From Dyadobacter sandarakinus (GTDB lineage Bacteria > Bacteroidota > Bacteroidia > Cytophagales > Spirosomataceae): a DNA stretch of 64,000 nucleotides. The position numbers were made by a program, and so were the translations under genes. The stretch lies in NCBI RefSeq assembly GCF_016894445.1, contig NZ_CP056775.1, positions 3,350,001 through 3,414,000 on the forward strand. The letters run 5' to 3'. Below the pieces are notes generated by a model. That model saw nothing but the letters and a program-made list of their open reading frames with translations. It ran no database searches and was not told the DNA's origin. Below are positions 17,293 to 25,854 of the stretch, piece by piece. Position 1 is the first letter of the stretch, and each line of letters opens with the position of its first letter.

Positions 17293-18705
17293 TTGCTAAG
17301 TTTTTTTCGTGTCAATGCACGGTATCAGACCATCAGTCTTGCAGTACTTTTTCTCCTGCTCCGCCTGCCTTTTTTCATGGGCGACGTGCCGATGCTGATA
17401 CCTGAACTGAGCTGGATGCTGGTAGGTGAACAAATGGGACGCGGCTTCACCCTTTACCGGGATATATGGGATAACGTGAGTCCGTTCTCAGGGCTTACCT
17501 ACTGGCTGATCGACTCGCTCTTCGGGCGCTCCCCCTGGGTTTACCAGCTTGCTGCACTGTTGGTTTCACTGATCCAGATCCTGTACTTCAACTATGTGAT
17601 CCATTCCAGGGAGGTTTTTCCCGAGCGCACCTTTGTACCGGGTGCATTGTACGCATTGTTTCTGAATATCTCCTTTGACCTGGGTACCTTATCGCCCATG
17701 CTGCTGGCCAATACTTTCCTGTTGTTTGCCTTCGGATCCATTGTCAAAATACTCGTGCGCCGCGAAGTAACCTCGCATGTGTTTGAAATGGGACTGTACA
17801 TCGGGATTGCTACCCTGTTTTACCTGCCGGCTTCGGTGTTTATGGTATGGGCATTTCTGGCGCTGATCTTTTATACAGGCTCTACCGTCAGGGACCATTT
17901 GCTGGGCCTGTTCGGCTCGGTTTTCCCGCTTTTGATGGTTGTTCTGTTTTTTTACATGAACAATGGGATCGAAAGTCTCAACCGGAACCTGCTCACGTCT
18001 GTCTTTCAGGTGAAGCAGTACAATCTGAATGATTTTTCTTCCCTGCTCGCATCCCTGCTGCTGCCTCTCGGCTTCGGGATCATGGGCTTCATGCGGATTT
18101 TTACAACCTTACGTTTCGTCAACTATCAGACAAGAATCCAGCAGGTGATGGCGCTCTGGTCAATCGCGGCCATTTTTACGATCCCGCTGATGCAGTTTCT
18201 GGCGCCCATGCAGTTCGTGATCTTCATACCGCCTGCTGCATTTTTTGCTACGCATTACTTCCAGAGCTTTAAAAGGAACAGCATTGCGGACGAGCTGCAA
18301 TTTACATTGATGGGAGCACTGATCATCCTCATCCAGTACCAGGGACTGCGGGGATTGCTGCCGGGCGTATCCATGGGGAAACTGGAAAATCTAAGGGCAA
18401 AGCCAGCCAGCCTGCCCGATGAAATCCGCGGTAAGCGCATCCTGGTGCTGGGGCAGCATTCGGGAGAATATATGAACAACTTTACCGCAACACCGTACCT
18501 GAACTGGGAGCTTGCCAGCTATGACCTGCAAAACCTCGATAATTTCGACAGCGTCATTCACGTGTATGACAATTTTAGGAAAGACCCGCCTGAGTATGTG
18601 ATCGACAAGGTTAATATTATGCCGAAACTGCTGAGTCGCGTTCCGGCATTGAAGCAAAGGTATGAGCAGAGCTACTGGAAGGGCATTTACCAGCGCAAAG
18701 ACTAG
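17293..18705 (+). CDS. Polytopic membrane protein (DUF6427-like, tentative)
   Basis: 470 residues with about ten hydrophobic segments up to residue ~360, then a soluble C-terminal part (GKRILVLGQHSGEYMNNF, NWELASYDLQNLDNF). The opening SFFRVNARYQTISLAVLFLLLRLPFF resembles Bacteroidetes DUF6427 proteins, and the overall shape recalls glycosyltransferase-like integral membrane proteins; neither assignment is certain. I cannot name a function. Its stop overlaps the converging rpiB stop by 4 nt, and it stands alone on its strand. The 203 bp before it, back to rbfA, contain nothing I can identify beyond AT-rich promoter-like sequence. Confidence 0.8.
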   Translation: MLSFFRVNARYQTISLAVLFLLLRLPFFMGDVPMLIPELSWMLVGEQMGRGFTLYRDIWDNVSPFSGLTYWLIDSLFGRSPWVYQLAALLVSLIQILYFNYVIHSREVFPERTFVPGALYALFLNISFDLGTLSPMLLANTFLLFAFGSIVKILVRREVTSHVFEMGLYIGIATLFYLPASVFMVWAFLALIFYTGSTVRDHLLGLFGSVFPLLMVVLFFYMNNGIESLNRNLLTSVFQVKQYNLNDFSSLLASLLLPLGFGIMGFMRIFTTLRFVNYQTRIQQVMALWSIAAIFTIPLMQFLAPMQFVIFIPPAAFFATHYFQSFKRNSIADELQFTLMGALIILIQYQGLRGLLPGVSMGKLENLRAKPASLPDEIRGKRILVLGQHSGEYMNNFTATPYLNWELASYDLQNLDNFDSVIHVYDNFRKDPPEYVIDKVNIMPKLLSRVPALKQRYEQSYWKGIYQRKD

Positions 18706-19136
18706 CAGGCAATTTTGTTGACGCGCGTCTGGTGCCGGCCGCCTTCAAATTCGGTAGCCAGAAAAGCCTGCAGGCTAGCCAATGCAGTCTCCAGCTCCAC
18801 AAACCGGACCGGAATACAGATCACATTCGCATCGTTATGCTGGCGCGCAAGCGAAGCCAGCGGCAGGTCCCATACCAGCGCAGCCCGGATTCCCTGATGC
18901 TTGTTGGCCGTAATGCACACTCCCTGCCCGCTTCCGCAAAGCAACACTCCTTTTTCAAATTCACCACTCTCTACTGCAGCAGCCACCGGATGGGCGAAAT
19001 CGGCATAATCTGCCGAGTCGGCGCTGTAAGTACCAAAGTCTTTTACTTCAAAACCATTTGTGCTGAGCCAGTGGATAATAGGCTCCTTGTAGGGAAATCC
19101 CGCGTGGTCTGCACCGATTGCAATTTTTCTCATCAC
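18702..19136 (-). CDS. rpiB: Ribose-5-phosphate isomerase B
   Basis: 144 residues (or 143 from the second Met). The RpiB/LacAB signature is complete: IAIGADHAGFPYKEP at the N-terminus and LLCGSGQGVCITANKH with the active-site Cys67. It interconverts ribose-5-phosphate and ribulose-5-phosphate in the non-oxidative pentose phosphate pathway. A TAACTTTG element on the minus strand at 19223-19216 fits the Bacteroidetes -7 box about 80 bp upstream. The gene is divergent from the LOG protein gene. Confidence 0.95.
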   Translation of the reverse strand: MMRKIAIGADHAGFPYKEPIIHWLSTNGFEVKDFGTYSADSADYADFAHPVAAAVESGEFEKGVLLCGSGQGVCITANKHQGIRAALVWDLPLASLARQHNDANVICIPVRFVELETALASLQAFLATEFEGGRHQTRVNKIAC

Positions 19137-19215
19137 TTTAATGTTAATAGTGCCCGCCTCTTTCCCTGGGTTACCGGGAAAACCGGCTGGATTGTGTTTA
19201 AATTATCAGTAGCGG

Positions 19216-19223
19216 CAAAGTTA
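19216..19223 (-). promoter_or_regulatory. -7 element of the rpiB promoter
   Basis: On the minus strand this reads TAACTTTG, matching TAnnTTTG. TTG triplets lie 16-19 nt further upstream in the -33 region. It sits in the 124-bp divergent region between rpiB and the LOG gene. Confidence 0.5.
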
Positions 19224-19260
19224 CTATTATCTGATTCAACAACTAATTGCATACCCGAAT

Positions 19261-20031
19261 ATGAGTGAAGAAGTAAAACCAACCAATGGACAACTGGTGG
19301 ACGTGTCCCTCCTCAACCCTGCGGTCCCGGAAGATGAAAAAAGAATCAAGGAAGCATTTGAAGACCGTAACTGGAATGAGATCAAAAGTGCCGATTCGTG
19401 GGTCATATTTAAAGTAATGGCTGAATTTGTCGAAGGTTTTGACAAGCTGGCTAAAATTGGCCCCTGTGTTTCTCTGTTTGGCTCGGCACGTACCCTGCCC
19501 GATAATCCGCATTATAAAACTGCCGAAGAAATCGCCGCCAAGCTGGTGAGGCATGGGTACGGTGTTATTACAGGCGGAGGACCGGGTATTATGGAAGCCG
19601 GTAACAAAGGAGCTTTTGAGCAGGGCGGCAAATCCGTCGGTCTAAACATCAAGCTTCCTTTTGAGCAGCATAGCAATATTTATATCGATCATGATAAGAG
19701 CATCAACTTCGACTTCTTCTTTGTTCGCAAGGTGATGTTTGTCAAATATTCCCAGGGCTTTGTGGTCATGCCGGGTGGCTTTGGCACCCTCGATGAGCTC
19801 TTTGAAGCCATGACGCTTATTCAGACCAAAAAGATCGGTCGCTTCCCGATTGTACTCGTCGGCAGTGCCTACTGGTCGGGGCTGCTCGACTGGATCAAAG
19901 GTACCATGCTGACAGAGCACAACATCAATGCCGAAGACCTCAAACTCATCAGCGTGGTGGACACTCCCGATGAGGCTGTGAAAGTAATCGATAACTTTTA
20001 TTCAAAATACCTGCTCAAACCCAACTTCTGA
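19261..20031 (+). CDS. LOG-family Rossmann-fold protein (TIGR00730)
   Basis: 256 residues. The LOG family motifs are present: GGGPGIMEA at 105-113 and PGGFGTLDE at 171-179, which bind the nucleotide phosphate and hold the catalytic acid. Members hydrolyse nucleoside 5'-monophosphates at the N-glycosidic bond: cytokinin riboside monophosphates in plants, and often AMP-type substrates in bacteria. The first ~60 residues are an extra N-terminal segment ahead of the core. It converges with the HhH gene, and their stop codons share a small hairpin. Confidence 0.92.
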   Translation: MSEEVKPTNGQLVDVSLLNPAVPEDEKRIKEAFEDRNWNEIKSADSWVIFKVMAEFVEGFDKLAKIGPCVSLFGSARTLPDNPHYKTAEEIAAKLVRHGYGVITGGGPGIMEAGNKGAFEQGGKSVGLNIKLPFEQHSNIYIDHDKSINFDFFFVRKVMFVKYSQGFVVMPGGFGTLDELFEAMTLIQTKKIGRFPIVLVGSAYWSGLLDWIKGTMLTEHNINAEDLKLISVVDTPDEAVKVIDNFYSKYLLKPNF

Positions 20032-20034
20032 TCC

Positions 20035-21021
20035 TCAGAAGGTGAGGTACGGCTCCATTTTCCGCAGCGTTTCCTGGTCAAGTACTTTTACCTTGGCCAG
20101 GTCAGCCGCATGCTGGAACGGTCCGTGCTGTGTTCGGTAGCTGACGATGATACCCGCGAGTCTACGGTTCCGCAGGTAGGGATGTGCCGCAAGTTGCTCT
20201 ACTGTCGCAGTATTGATGTTGAGCAGCTTCACCGGGGTTTCAATTTTACCAAAACGTACCAGCTCCTGCACCACAGCTGAATCGAGCCCGTATATTTCCC
20301 TGAACTGGGCTACGGAATGAAAGCCGCCCAGCGCATCGCGGAACTTGACAATACGCGCAGAGAGCTTGCTGCCGATTCCTTTCAAACGTGTCAGCCGGGT
20401 GGTGTCAGCCGTGTTGATGTCAAATGCAGCAGGTACCTTCCGTTCCTGCCATGTTGCACGTCTTCCCGTTTCTGAGGTTTTGTGAAATGGTGATGCCGGC
20501 GCATCCGTTTTCTGAACCGGGCTGAGCGTAATGTAGCTTTCCAGTCTTTTATACAAGTCTGGCGGAAAGTCATAAATTTTCAAAAGCTGTTCTTTCCTGT
20601 AAAAATGCCCGCCTTTTTGCCTGAAACGATCCATTCGTTTTACCAGAAAGGGCGGTATGCCCAATGCGGTAAGTTGTTCAGGACTTGCCTTATTGGGGTC
20701 AAAAGCAAAAAGCTTCCGGGGAGGCGCCAGATCTCCGGCAACATACGCGCCCGACTTTGAACCGGGGACGGTACTTCTGGTTGCAAGAGCCCGGGCTATA
20801 CTATCGAGCATCCTGAACTCTGCTGCTGAGGGTTGCACCGGAAAAGCCGGCAGTACCCACCTTCGGAATACAAACGGAGACCACAGGATCAGAAAGCATA
20901 GGATCATCAAAACCATGGCACCTCTGGCTTCTTTTCGAGAAAGCCCGAAGAAATCCTGTAAAACATGAAGCGTATTTTTCCACATACGATATGATATCGG
21001 TACCTGCTTTTGACGCTTCAT
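20035..21021 (-). CDS. Membrane-anchored helix-hairpin-helix (ComEA-like) protein
   Basis: 328 residues. One transmembrane helix near 35-52 (GAMVLMILCFLILWSPFVF) is followed by three helix-hairpin-helix units: FDPNKASPEQLTALGIPPF, DINTADTTRLTRLKGIGSKL and NINTATVEQLAAHPYLRNRR. Tandem HhH units bind DNA non-specifically, as in the competence protein ComEA. A role in DNA uptake is possible, but no com genes are beside it. It lies 70 bp after the DUF4097 gene on the same strand. Confidence 0.88.
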   Translation of the reverse strand: MKRQKQVPISYRMWKNTLHVLQDFFGLSRKEARGAMVLMILCFLILWSPFVFRRWVLPAFPVQPSAAEFRMLDSIARALATRSTVPGSKSGAYVAGDLAPPRKLFAFDPNKASPEQLTALGIPPFLVKRMDRFRQKGGHFYRKEQLLKIYDFPPDLYKRLESYITLSPVQKTDAPASPFHKTSETGRRATWQERKVPAAFDINTADTTRLTRLKGIGSKLSARIVKFRDALGGFHSVAQFREIYGLDSAVVQELVRFGKIETPVKLLNINTATVEQLAAHPYLRNRRLAGIIVSYRTQHGPFQHAADLAKVKVLDQETLRKMEPYLTF

Positions 21022-21091
21022 GGAGGATCAGGTCACAAAAAAATTCCGGAACAGGAATATCCCGCTCCGGAACCAATTTATACTCAACATT

Positions 21092-22132
21092 TTACTGATT
21101 CACATATACACTTCCGCTGCTGGCAGTCAGTGTCACCGGGATACCGCCTCCATTGATTTTTCCGCGTACGCGGTCCTTTTCGGCCTCACCGTCAAAATTC
21201 TTCAGCGGGATTGAAACCCGGTTGCCCCGCAGGTCGAGGTCAGCCCCTTTGTCCAGGGGCATGGTTACCCGTACACTGCCGGCAGAGGAAGCCAGGTTAA
21301 CATAGCTGCCCAATGCAGTAAGTTCGGCTTCAATGCTGCCCGCGCTGGTGGATGCTTTCAGGCTGCCCGAAACGCCTGCCAGCCTGATGGATCCCCCGGA
21401 AGTTCCGGTGTTCAGGCTGCCGGCAATCTGGTCGCCTTTGATGCTGCCACCGCTCGTATGCGCCTCGATTTCTCCATTGAGATCATGCAGGGTAATGCTG
21501 CCGCCGGAGGTTTCAAGCTCAATTTTACCCTTCATCGTTTCAGCCTTGATGCTGCCACCGCTGGTATGCAGTACAATCTCGTCGGAACAATGCGAGGCAT
21601 CAATGCTTCCTCCCGATGTCTTGCCCTGTACCTTGCCTTTCAGATCGTTGATTTTCAAGCTTCCTCCACTGGTAGCAAAGTTCTGCTCGCCGGTCAGGGA
21701 GGCAATTTGTATACTGCCGCCACTGGTTTTCAGGAAAGTAGCCGTATTCCTGGGGGCTGTTACCACAAAGCCGATGGAGACATTTCTTTTATTATCCCAC
21801 TTCACTTCCTGCTTACGTCTGGCAGTTGCCACAACCCGGCCGCCTTCGGCTACTATTTTGATTTCAAAATCTTTGAGCCGGTCCTCAATTTCCTCACTGC
21901 TGAGTTCCTGCTTGCCATTCCAGTTATTATTGGGCTTCACATACATGGCAACTTCAAAGCTGCTGCCGCCGCCTGTCACCGTAATGGATCCTCCGGATGT
22001 TTCCACAGCCAGCTCGGTAATGCCCTCAGCCGGGAATTTTCTGGTAAGATAGGGCTTGTCATTATTTTGCTGTGCCTGGCCGGACAAAGCAAACAAGGTC
22101 AGCATAATCAGTAGTAGCCGGTTCATTTTCAT
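21092..22132 (-). CDS. DUF4097 beta-helix repeat protein, secreted
   Basis: 346 residues with an N-terminal signal peptide (MKMNRLLLIMLTLFALSGQA). The mature protein is built of about ten strands-and-turn repeats containing TSGGSI or close variants (TSGGSIQIAS, TSGGSLKIND, TSGGSIDAS, TSAGSIEAE), spaced roughly 17-20 residues apart. This is the right-handed beta-helix pattern of DUF4097/DUF4098 proteins. They are exported and often linked to envelope-stress genes in this phylum; no activity is known. It precedes the HhH gene by 70 bp. Confidence 0.9.
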   Translation of the reverse strand: MKMNRLLLIMLTLFALSGQAQQNNDKPYLTRKFPAEGITELAVETSGGSITVTGGGSSFEVAMYVKPNNNWNGKQELSSEEIEDRLKDFEIKIVAEGGRVVATARRKQEVKWDNKRNVSIGFVVTAPRNTATFLKTSGGSIQIASLTGEQNFATSGGSLKINDLKGKVQGKTSGGSIDASHCSDEIVLHTSGGSIKAETMKGKIELETSGGSITLHDLNGEIEAHTSGGSIKGDQIAGSLNTGTSGGSIRLAGVSGSLKASTSAGSIEAELTALGSYVNLASSAGSVRVTMPLDKGADLDLRGNRVSIPLKNFDGEAEKDRVRGKINGGGIPVTLTASSGSVYVNQ

Positions 22133-22243
22133 ATTGGTTAACAGATTAGTTTACAATAAGGATGAGAAAAGCAGCATGCAGGTTGCACCGCAGCAGGTAC
22201 GATTTTTTACTTTACTTGTTATAAACATGATGAACTTACTGCA

Positions 22244-22474
22244 ATGAAAAGCTTCCACGTAAAGGCTGTCAAAGAATCAGATGAAGAAATGGTCACTGCA
22301 ATTTTGCGGGGCTTGCAAAAAAAAGGCTGGATCGTGCTCGCGGATGACGAAGCGCATACTCCGTCGGAAGAACTGACGCCTGCCACAGAGGAGCAGGTGC
22401 AGGAAATCATTGACGAGGCCGAGCTCGGACCCTTTTACTCCGAAAAAGAAGCGAAGAATATCCTGAACCTGTAA
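22244..22474 (+). CDS. Small acidic protein of unknown function
   Basis: 76 residues, starting MKSFHVKAVKESDEEMVTAIL, strongly acidic in the second half (TEEQVQEIIDEAELGPFY). The layout, a short N-terminal strand then helices and a flexible tail, resembles orphan antitoxins of RelB/Phd-like size. No toxin gene adjoins it, and the family cannot be named. Codon use looks normal. It lies alone between divergent DUF4097 and convergent GH1, and a CCTGAAC/GTTCAGG hairpin follows at 22462-22483. Confidence 0.65.
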   Translation: MKSFHVKAVKESDEEMVTAILRGLQKKGWIVLADDEAHTPSEELTPATEEQVQEIIDEAELGPFYSEKEAKNILNL

Positions 22475-22495
22475 TCGTTCAGGAAAAACAGAAAT

Positions 22496-23836
22496 TTAGC
22501 GGGTCAGAAAGGAGCGGAACCATTTTCCCGAATCTTTCACAGTGCGCTGCTGCGTGTCAAAGTCTACGTACACCAGCCCGAACCTGGCACTGTATCCCTC
22601 TGCCCATTCAAAATTGTCGAGCAGCGTCCATGCAAAGTAGCCTCCTACCCTGGCTCCCTCGTTTTTGGCACGCAGTACCGCATTGAGGTATTGCACAAAA
22701 TATTCTTTTCGTTCGGTGTCGGGTATACGGCCGTTTTCGGGAATGTCATGAAAGGCGGCTCCGCTTTCCGAAATAATCAGCTCCGGAATTGCTTTGTATT
22801 GGCTAAACTGATTGATGATCCGGTACATTCCCTCGGGACTGATCTCCCAGCCCATGGCAGTCACCGGCACATTTCTGAGCCTTGCAGGTACTTCTTTCAG
22901 CCACGTCACCGGTGCCAGGTAGGAATGCCTGATTTCGACACTAAAATAGTTTTGCAGACCAATAAAATCGAAATCAAACCGCAGCTTTTCGGTATCGCCT
23001 GGCTGCATGTACCTTTTTATGTTGGCCAAAAATGAAAATCCGTCAATAGGATAGCCGAGGCCGAGCGCGGGTTCTATAAACAGCCTGTTCATCAGCGCAT
23101 TGGCCCGCCGGGCGGCACGAACGTCGCGGGGAGATGCAGTATGCGGGTAAACGTAGGAGCATGACAGGGCGGTGCCGATACGGGCATCCGGCACATGCTG
23201 CCGTAATATCCTGCCACCCTCCGCCTGGCACATGGCCAGGTGATGTACTACGGGCAGGAAGTTGCGGATACTTTTGCGCCCGGGTGCGTGCAGCCCGGTC
23301 GTATAGCCCAGTCCGGCTACTGCCATAGGCTCATTCAGTACGATCCAGTGCTTCACACGATCGCCGAACGCATTTGCGCAAACTTTTACATATTCAGAAA
23401 ACCAGCTGATGATTTCGCAGTTTTTCCAGCCGCCCAGCATTTCAAGCGCCTGCGGCAGGTCCCAGTGGTACAAGGTAATCCAGGGTTCCAGGCCAGCCGC
23501 CAGGCATTGATCAATGACTTTATTGTAAAAAGAAACACCTGCTGCATTGATCGCTCCCCTACCCTCCGGCAGAATGCGTGGCCAGGATATAGAAAATCGG
23601 AACTGGCGAAAGCCGAGGCTGGCTGCCAGTGCAATATCCTGTTCATAAAGGTGGTAAAAGTCACAGGCAACACGGGCATGGTCACCGTTCTTGATTTTGC
23701 CTTTTTGTGCAGTAAAATGGTCCCAGATACTGGCTCCGCGACCGTCTTTGTCCACAGCTCCCTCAATCTGAAACGCAGCAGTGGCTACTCCCCAAAGGAA
23801 GTTTTCACCAAAGTCTTCACGGGTAATGGTTTTCAG
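22496..23836 (-). CDS. GH1 family beta-glucosidase, probable CTG start
   Basis: 446 residues if translation starts at the CTG at 23836. The first in-frame GTG (23755) cuts into the domain, while the upstream codons give KTITREDFGENFLWGVATAA, exactly the usual start of GH1 enzymes. No ATG, GTG or TTG is available between the previous in-frame stop and that segment. The CTG overlaps the sigma-factor stop as CTGA, which suggests coupled translation. Catalytic residues are visible: acid/base Glu169 in VLNEPMA and nucleophile Glu357 in IISESGA. No signal peptide, so a cytoplasmic beta-glycosidase hydrolysing disaccharides or glucosides is expected. Confidence 0.88.
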   Translation of the reverse strand: MKTITREDFGENFLWGVATAAFQIEGAVDKDGRGASIWDHFTAQKGKIKNGDHARVACDFYHLYEQDIALAASLGFRQFRFSISWPRILPEGRGAINAAGVSFYNKVIDQCLAAGLEPWITLYHWDLPQALEMLGGWKNCEIISWFSEYVKVCANAFGDRVKHWIVLNEPMAVAGLGYTTGLHAPGRKSIRNFLPVVHHLAMCQAEGGRILRQHVPDARIGTALSCSYVYPHTASPRDVRAARRANALMNRLFIEPALGLGYPIDGFSFLANIKRYMQPGDTEKLRFDFDFIGLQNYFSVEIRHSYLAPVTWLKEVPARLRNVPVTAMGWEISPEGMYRIINQFSQYKAIPELIISESGAAFHDIPENGRIPDTERKEYFVQYLNAVLRAKNEGARVGGYFAWTLLDNFEWAEGYSARFGLVYVDFDTQQRTVKDSGKWFRSFLTR

Positions 23837-24399
23837 GCGACGCTCAGTTCAGGATTCTTAATTTCGAAAATATAGCGAAGTTCCTGCAAACCTTTGCGGA
23901 TCCTTGACTTCACGGTACCGAGCGGCATGCTGAGGCGCTCGGAAACTTCTTCATGGGTATAACCCTGAAAATAGACCAGCTCTATCATTTCTTTGCGCTC
24001 GGGAATCAATGTAGCAACGATGGAGCGGATGTCGAGTGTGGCAGGTATGGGAAAATACGCGGCTGATGACAGCTCATGCTCGGTAGCCGATTCCAGCTTG
24101 ATCACCTTCTCAGACTTCACATCAGCCCGCAGCTTATCGATAGCGGCATTACGGGCAACATTGAGCAGCCACGTAAACAAGGTACCTTTCTGGGATTCAA
24201 AGCGGGAGATGTTCTTCCAGATTTTCAGGAACGAATCCTGCAATACATCTGCGGCCTTTTCCTCATCTTTTACGATCCGGAGAATGATACCATACAAAGC
24301 CGGTGAATAATGATCGTACAGATACTCAAAAGCATATCGGTCATTGCTTTGGAGCAGCATGACCAGCTGATATTCAGTATAAACAGGTTTACGAGTCAT
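23833..24399 (-). CDS. ECF-type RNA polymerase sigma factor
   Basis: 188 residues with region 2 (FEYLYDHYSPALYGIILRI ... DVLQDSFLKIWKNI) and region 4 (ELVYFQGYTHEEVSERL ... GTVKSRIRKGLQELR), joined by a linker. It resembles the SigK/RpoE-like ECF groups whose partner is a membrane anti-sigma factor, normally the next gene. Here the next gene is instead the GH1 enzyme, overlapping by 4 nt. No anti-sigma factor is in the neighbourhood. The gene is divergent from the CBM9-like gene, and its promoter must lie inside 24400-24590. Confidence 0.92.
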   Translation of the reverse strand: MTRKPVYTEYQLVMLLQSNDRYAFEYLYDHYSPALYGIILRIVKDEEKAADVLQDSFLKIWKNISRFESQKGTLFTWLLNVARNAAIDKLRADVKSEKVIKLESATEHELSSAAYFPIPATLDIRSIVATLIPERKEMIELVYFQGYTHEEVSERLSMPLGTVKSRIRKGLQELRYIFEIKNPELSVA

Positions 24400-24440
24400 T
24401 ATTGCTCGGAATTATATTCGGACGTTCTAAACAAGGCCTG

Positions 24441-25469
24441 ATGACCGACAATGTTAGTATTAATATTGTTCCAGTTCAAGATCCCTCCGGCCAGCTTGCA
24501 GGCGGGCTTTTTAAAAAAGGCTCTTTTTCATTTACAGGGCCTGAGTTAGGAGGTATATTTCGGGCTATATTTTCACTTGTGCCGCCAATCTTGAAAAACT
24601 TAAACTTACTCTCTGAAAAAACCTGCTTCTGCAGCATTGCCGCACTTAGCCTGCATTTTGCCGCTTTCATCCTGCCTGTGCTGACAATTCCTGCTTACGG
24701 GCAGGCCGCTGACCCTCCCAAAAGCTACAACTGCTACCAGACTTCCAAAAAAATTATCATCGACGGAAAGCTCTCTGAAAGTGACTGGAAAAAGGTGGAG
24801 TGGACTCCCCGGTTTGTAGATATCGAAGGTGACAAAAAGCCACTTCCCTTGCAGAATACCCAGGTAAAGATGCTTTGGGATAACGATTACCTGTATATAG
24901 CCGCCGTCATGGAAGAGGAACATATATGGGCTTACCAGGACAAAAAGGATCAGGTTGTTTTCCTGGAAAATGACTTTGAAGTTTTTATAGATCCCGACGG
25001 GGATACCGACAATTATTATGAGCTGGAAATCAATGCAATCAACAACTCATTTGACCTTTTTCTGCCAAAGCCTTACCGCAAAGGCGGCAAGCCTGATATT
25101 AAATGGAACATTGAAGGGCTGAAATCTGCAGTGTCCATTGAAGGGACGCTCAACAATGCCGCAGATACCGACAAGCAGTGGACGCTGGAAATTGCAATTC
25201 CATTCAAATCACTCAGTACCGGTCAGGTAGCTGCCGTAATGCCGCAGGACGGAACTTCGTGGCGCATCAATTTCTCACGGGTAAACTGGCGGCACGAAAC
25301 AGACAAGGATGGCAGATACATGCGCAGCCGTAATGCCGAAACCAACAAAGTACTACCGGAGTACAACTGGGTCTGGTCGCCCCAGGGAATTATCAATATG
25401 CATTATCCCGAATACTGGGGATACCTGCATTTCAAAGCAGAAAAAGCACGAAGGAAGAAGTTACGCTAG
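24441..25469 (+). CDS. Secreted CBM9-like carbohydrate-binding protein
   Basis: 342 residues from the ATG at 24441. A signal peptide (FCSIAALSLHFAAFILPVLTI, ending AYGQA) begins only near 24600, so the TTG at 24591 may be the true start; that would also leave room for the divergent sigma-factor promoter. The mature protein is a single beta-sandwich of the carbohydrate-binding family 9-like type: IDGKLSESDWKKVEWT, MLWDNDYLYIAAVMEE, NDFEVFIDPDGDTDNYYELEINA, and WRINFSRVNWR near the end. Family members bind sugars or sit in polysaccharide utilisation contexts. A perfect terminator follows. Confidence 0.85.
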   Translation: MTDNVSINIVPVQDPSGQLAGGLFKKGSFSFTGPELGGIFRAIFSLVPPILKNLNLLSEKTCFCSIAALSLHFAAFILPVLTIPAYGQAADPPKSYNCYQTSKKIIIDGKLSESDWKKVEWTPRFVDIEGDKKPLPLQNTQVKMLWDNDYLYIAAVMEEEHIWAYQDKKDQVVFLENDFEVFIDPDGDTDNYYELEINAINNSFDLFLPKPYRKGGKPDIKWNIEGLKSAVSIEGTLNNAADTDKQWTLEIAIPFKSLSTGQVAAVMPQDGTSWRINFSRVNWRHETDKDGRYMRSRNAETNKVLPEYNWVWSPQGIINMHYPEYWGYLHFKAEKARRKKLR

Positions 25470-25476
25470 GGGGAGC

Positions 25477-25520
25477 GCAGCTTTCCGGGGCCTGGCGTCC
25501 GGGAAAGCTGCTTTTGCTTT
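25477..25520 (+). terminator. Rho-independent terminator after the CBM9-like gene
   Basis: 10-bp perfect stem GCAGCTTTCC (25477-25486) and GGAAAGCTGC (25502-25511), a 15-nt loop and a T-rich tail that reaches the end of the converging small gene. Confidence 0.8.
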
Positions 25521-25806
25521 ATGCCAGCACTTCACGAAGGACGGTGCGGCTCTCCTTTTTTACAAATGTGATCGGGACAAACTCATCATTGGGCGCACCA
25601 ATGTAGTAGACTGTCCAATCAGGATCATGGTGGGCGAGCATTTCGCTGATACAATCGGCCCGGTGGGCAACCGGATTGGAACAATCTTCCCAATAAAACA
25701 GCTCGACCCTGTAAAACAGGTTTTGCTTGATACCATTGATCGTCACTTCTACCTTAATCTCCTGCTTGCCATGCAGGGGCGGGATGGGGATAGCTATATG
25801 GCTCAT
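25519..25806 (-). CDS. Small protein of unknown function
   Basis: 95 residues: MSHIAIPIPPLHGKQEIKVEV, then RVELFYWEDCSNPVAHRADC and a C-terminal FVPITFVKKESRTVLREVLA. No signal peptide, membrane helix or recognised motif. Sequence character and codon use look like a genuine gene, probably a compact alpha/beta protein. It lies 48 bp after the stop of the first large permease on the same strand, so it may be read through from it. The function cannot be inferred. Confidence 0.65.
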   Translation of the reverse strand: MSHIAIPIPPLHGKQEIKVEVTINGIKQNLFYRVELFYWEDCSNPVAHRADCISEMLAHHDPDWTVYYIGAPNDEFVPITFVKKESRTVLREVLA

Positions 25807-25854
25807 AGGCTTGCTGGGGTTTGGTTATGCATGCAAAAAAGGTTTATCAATCAT

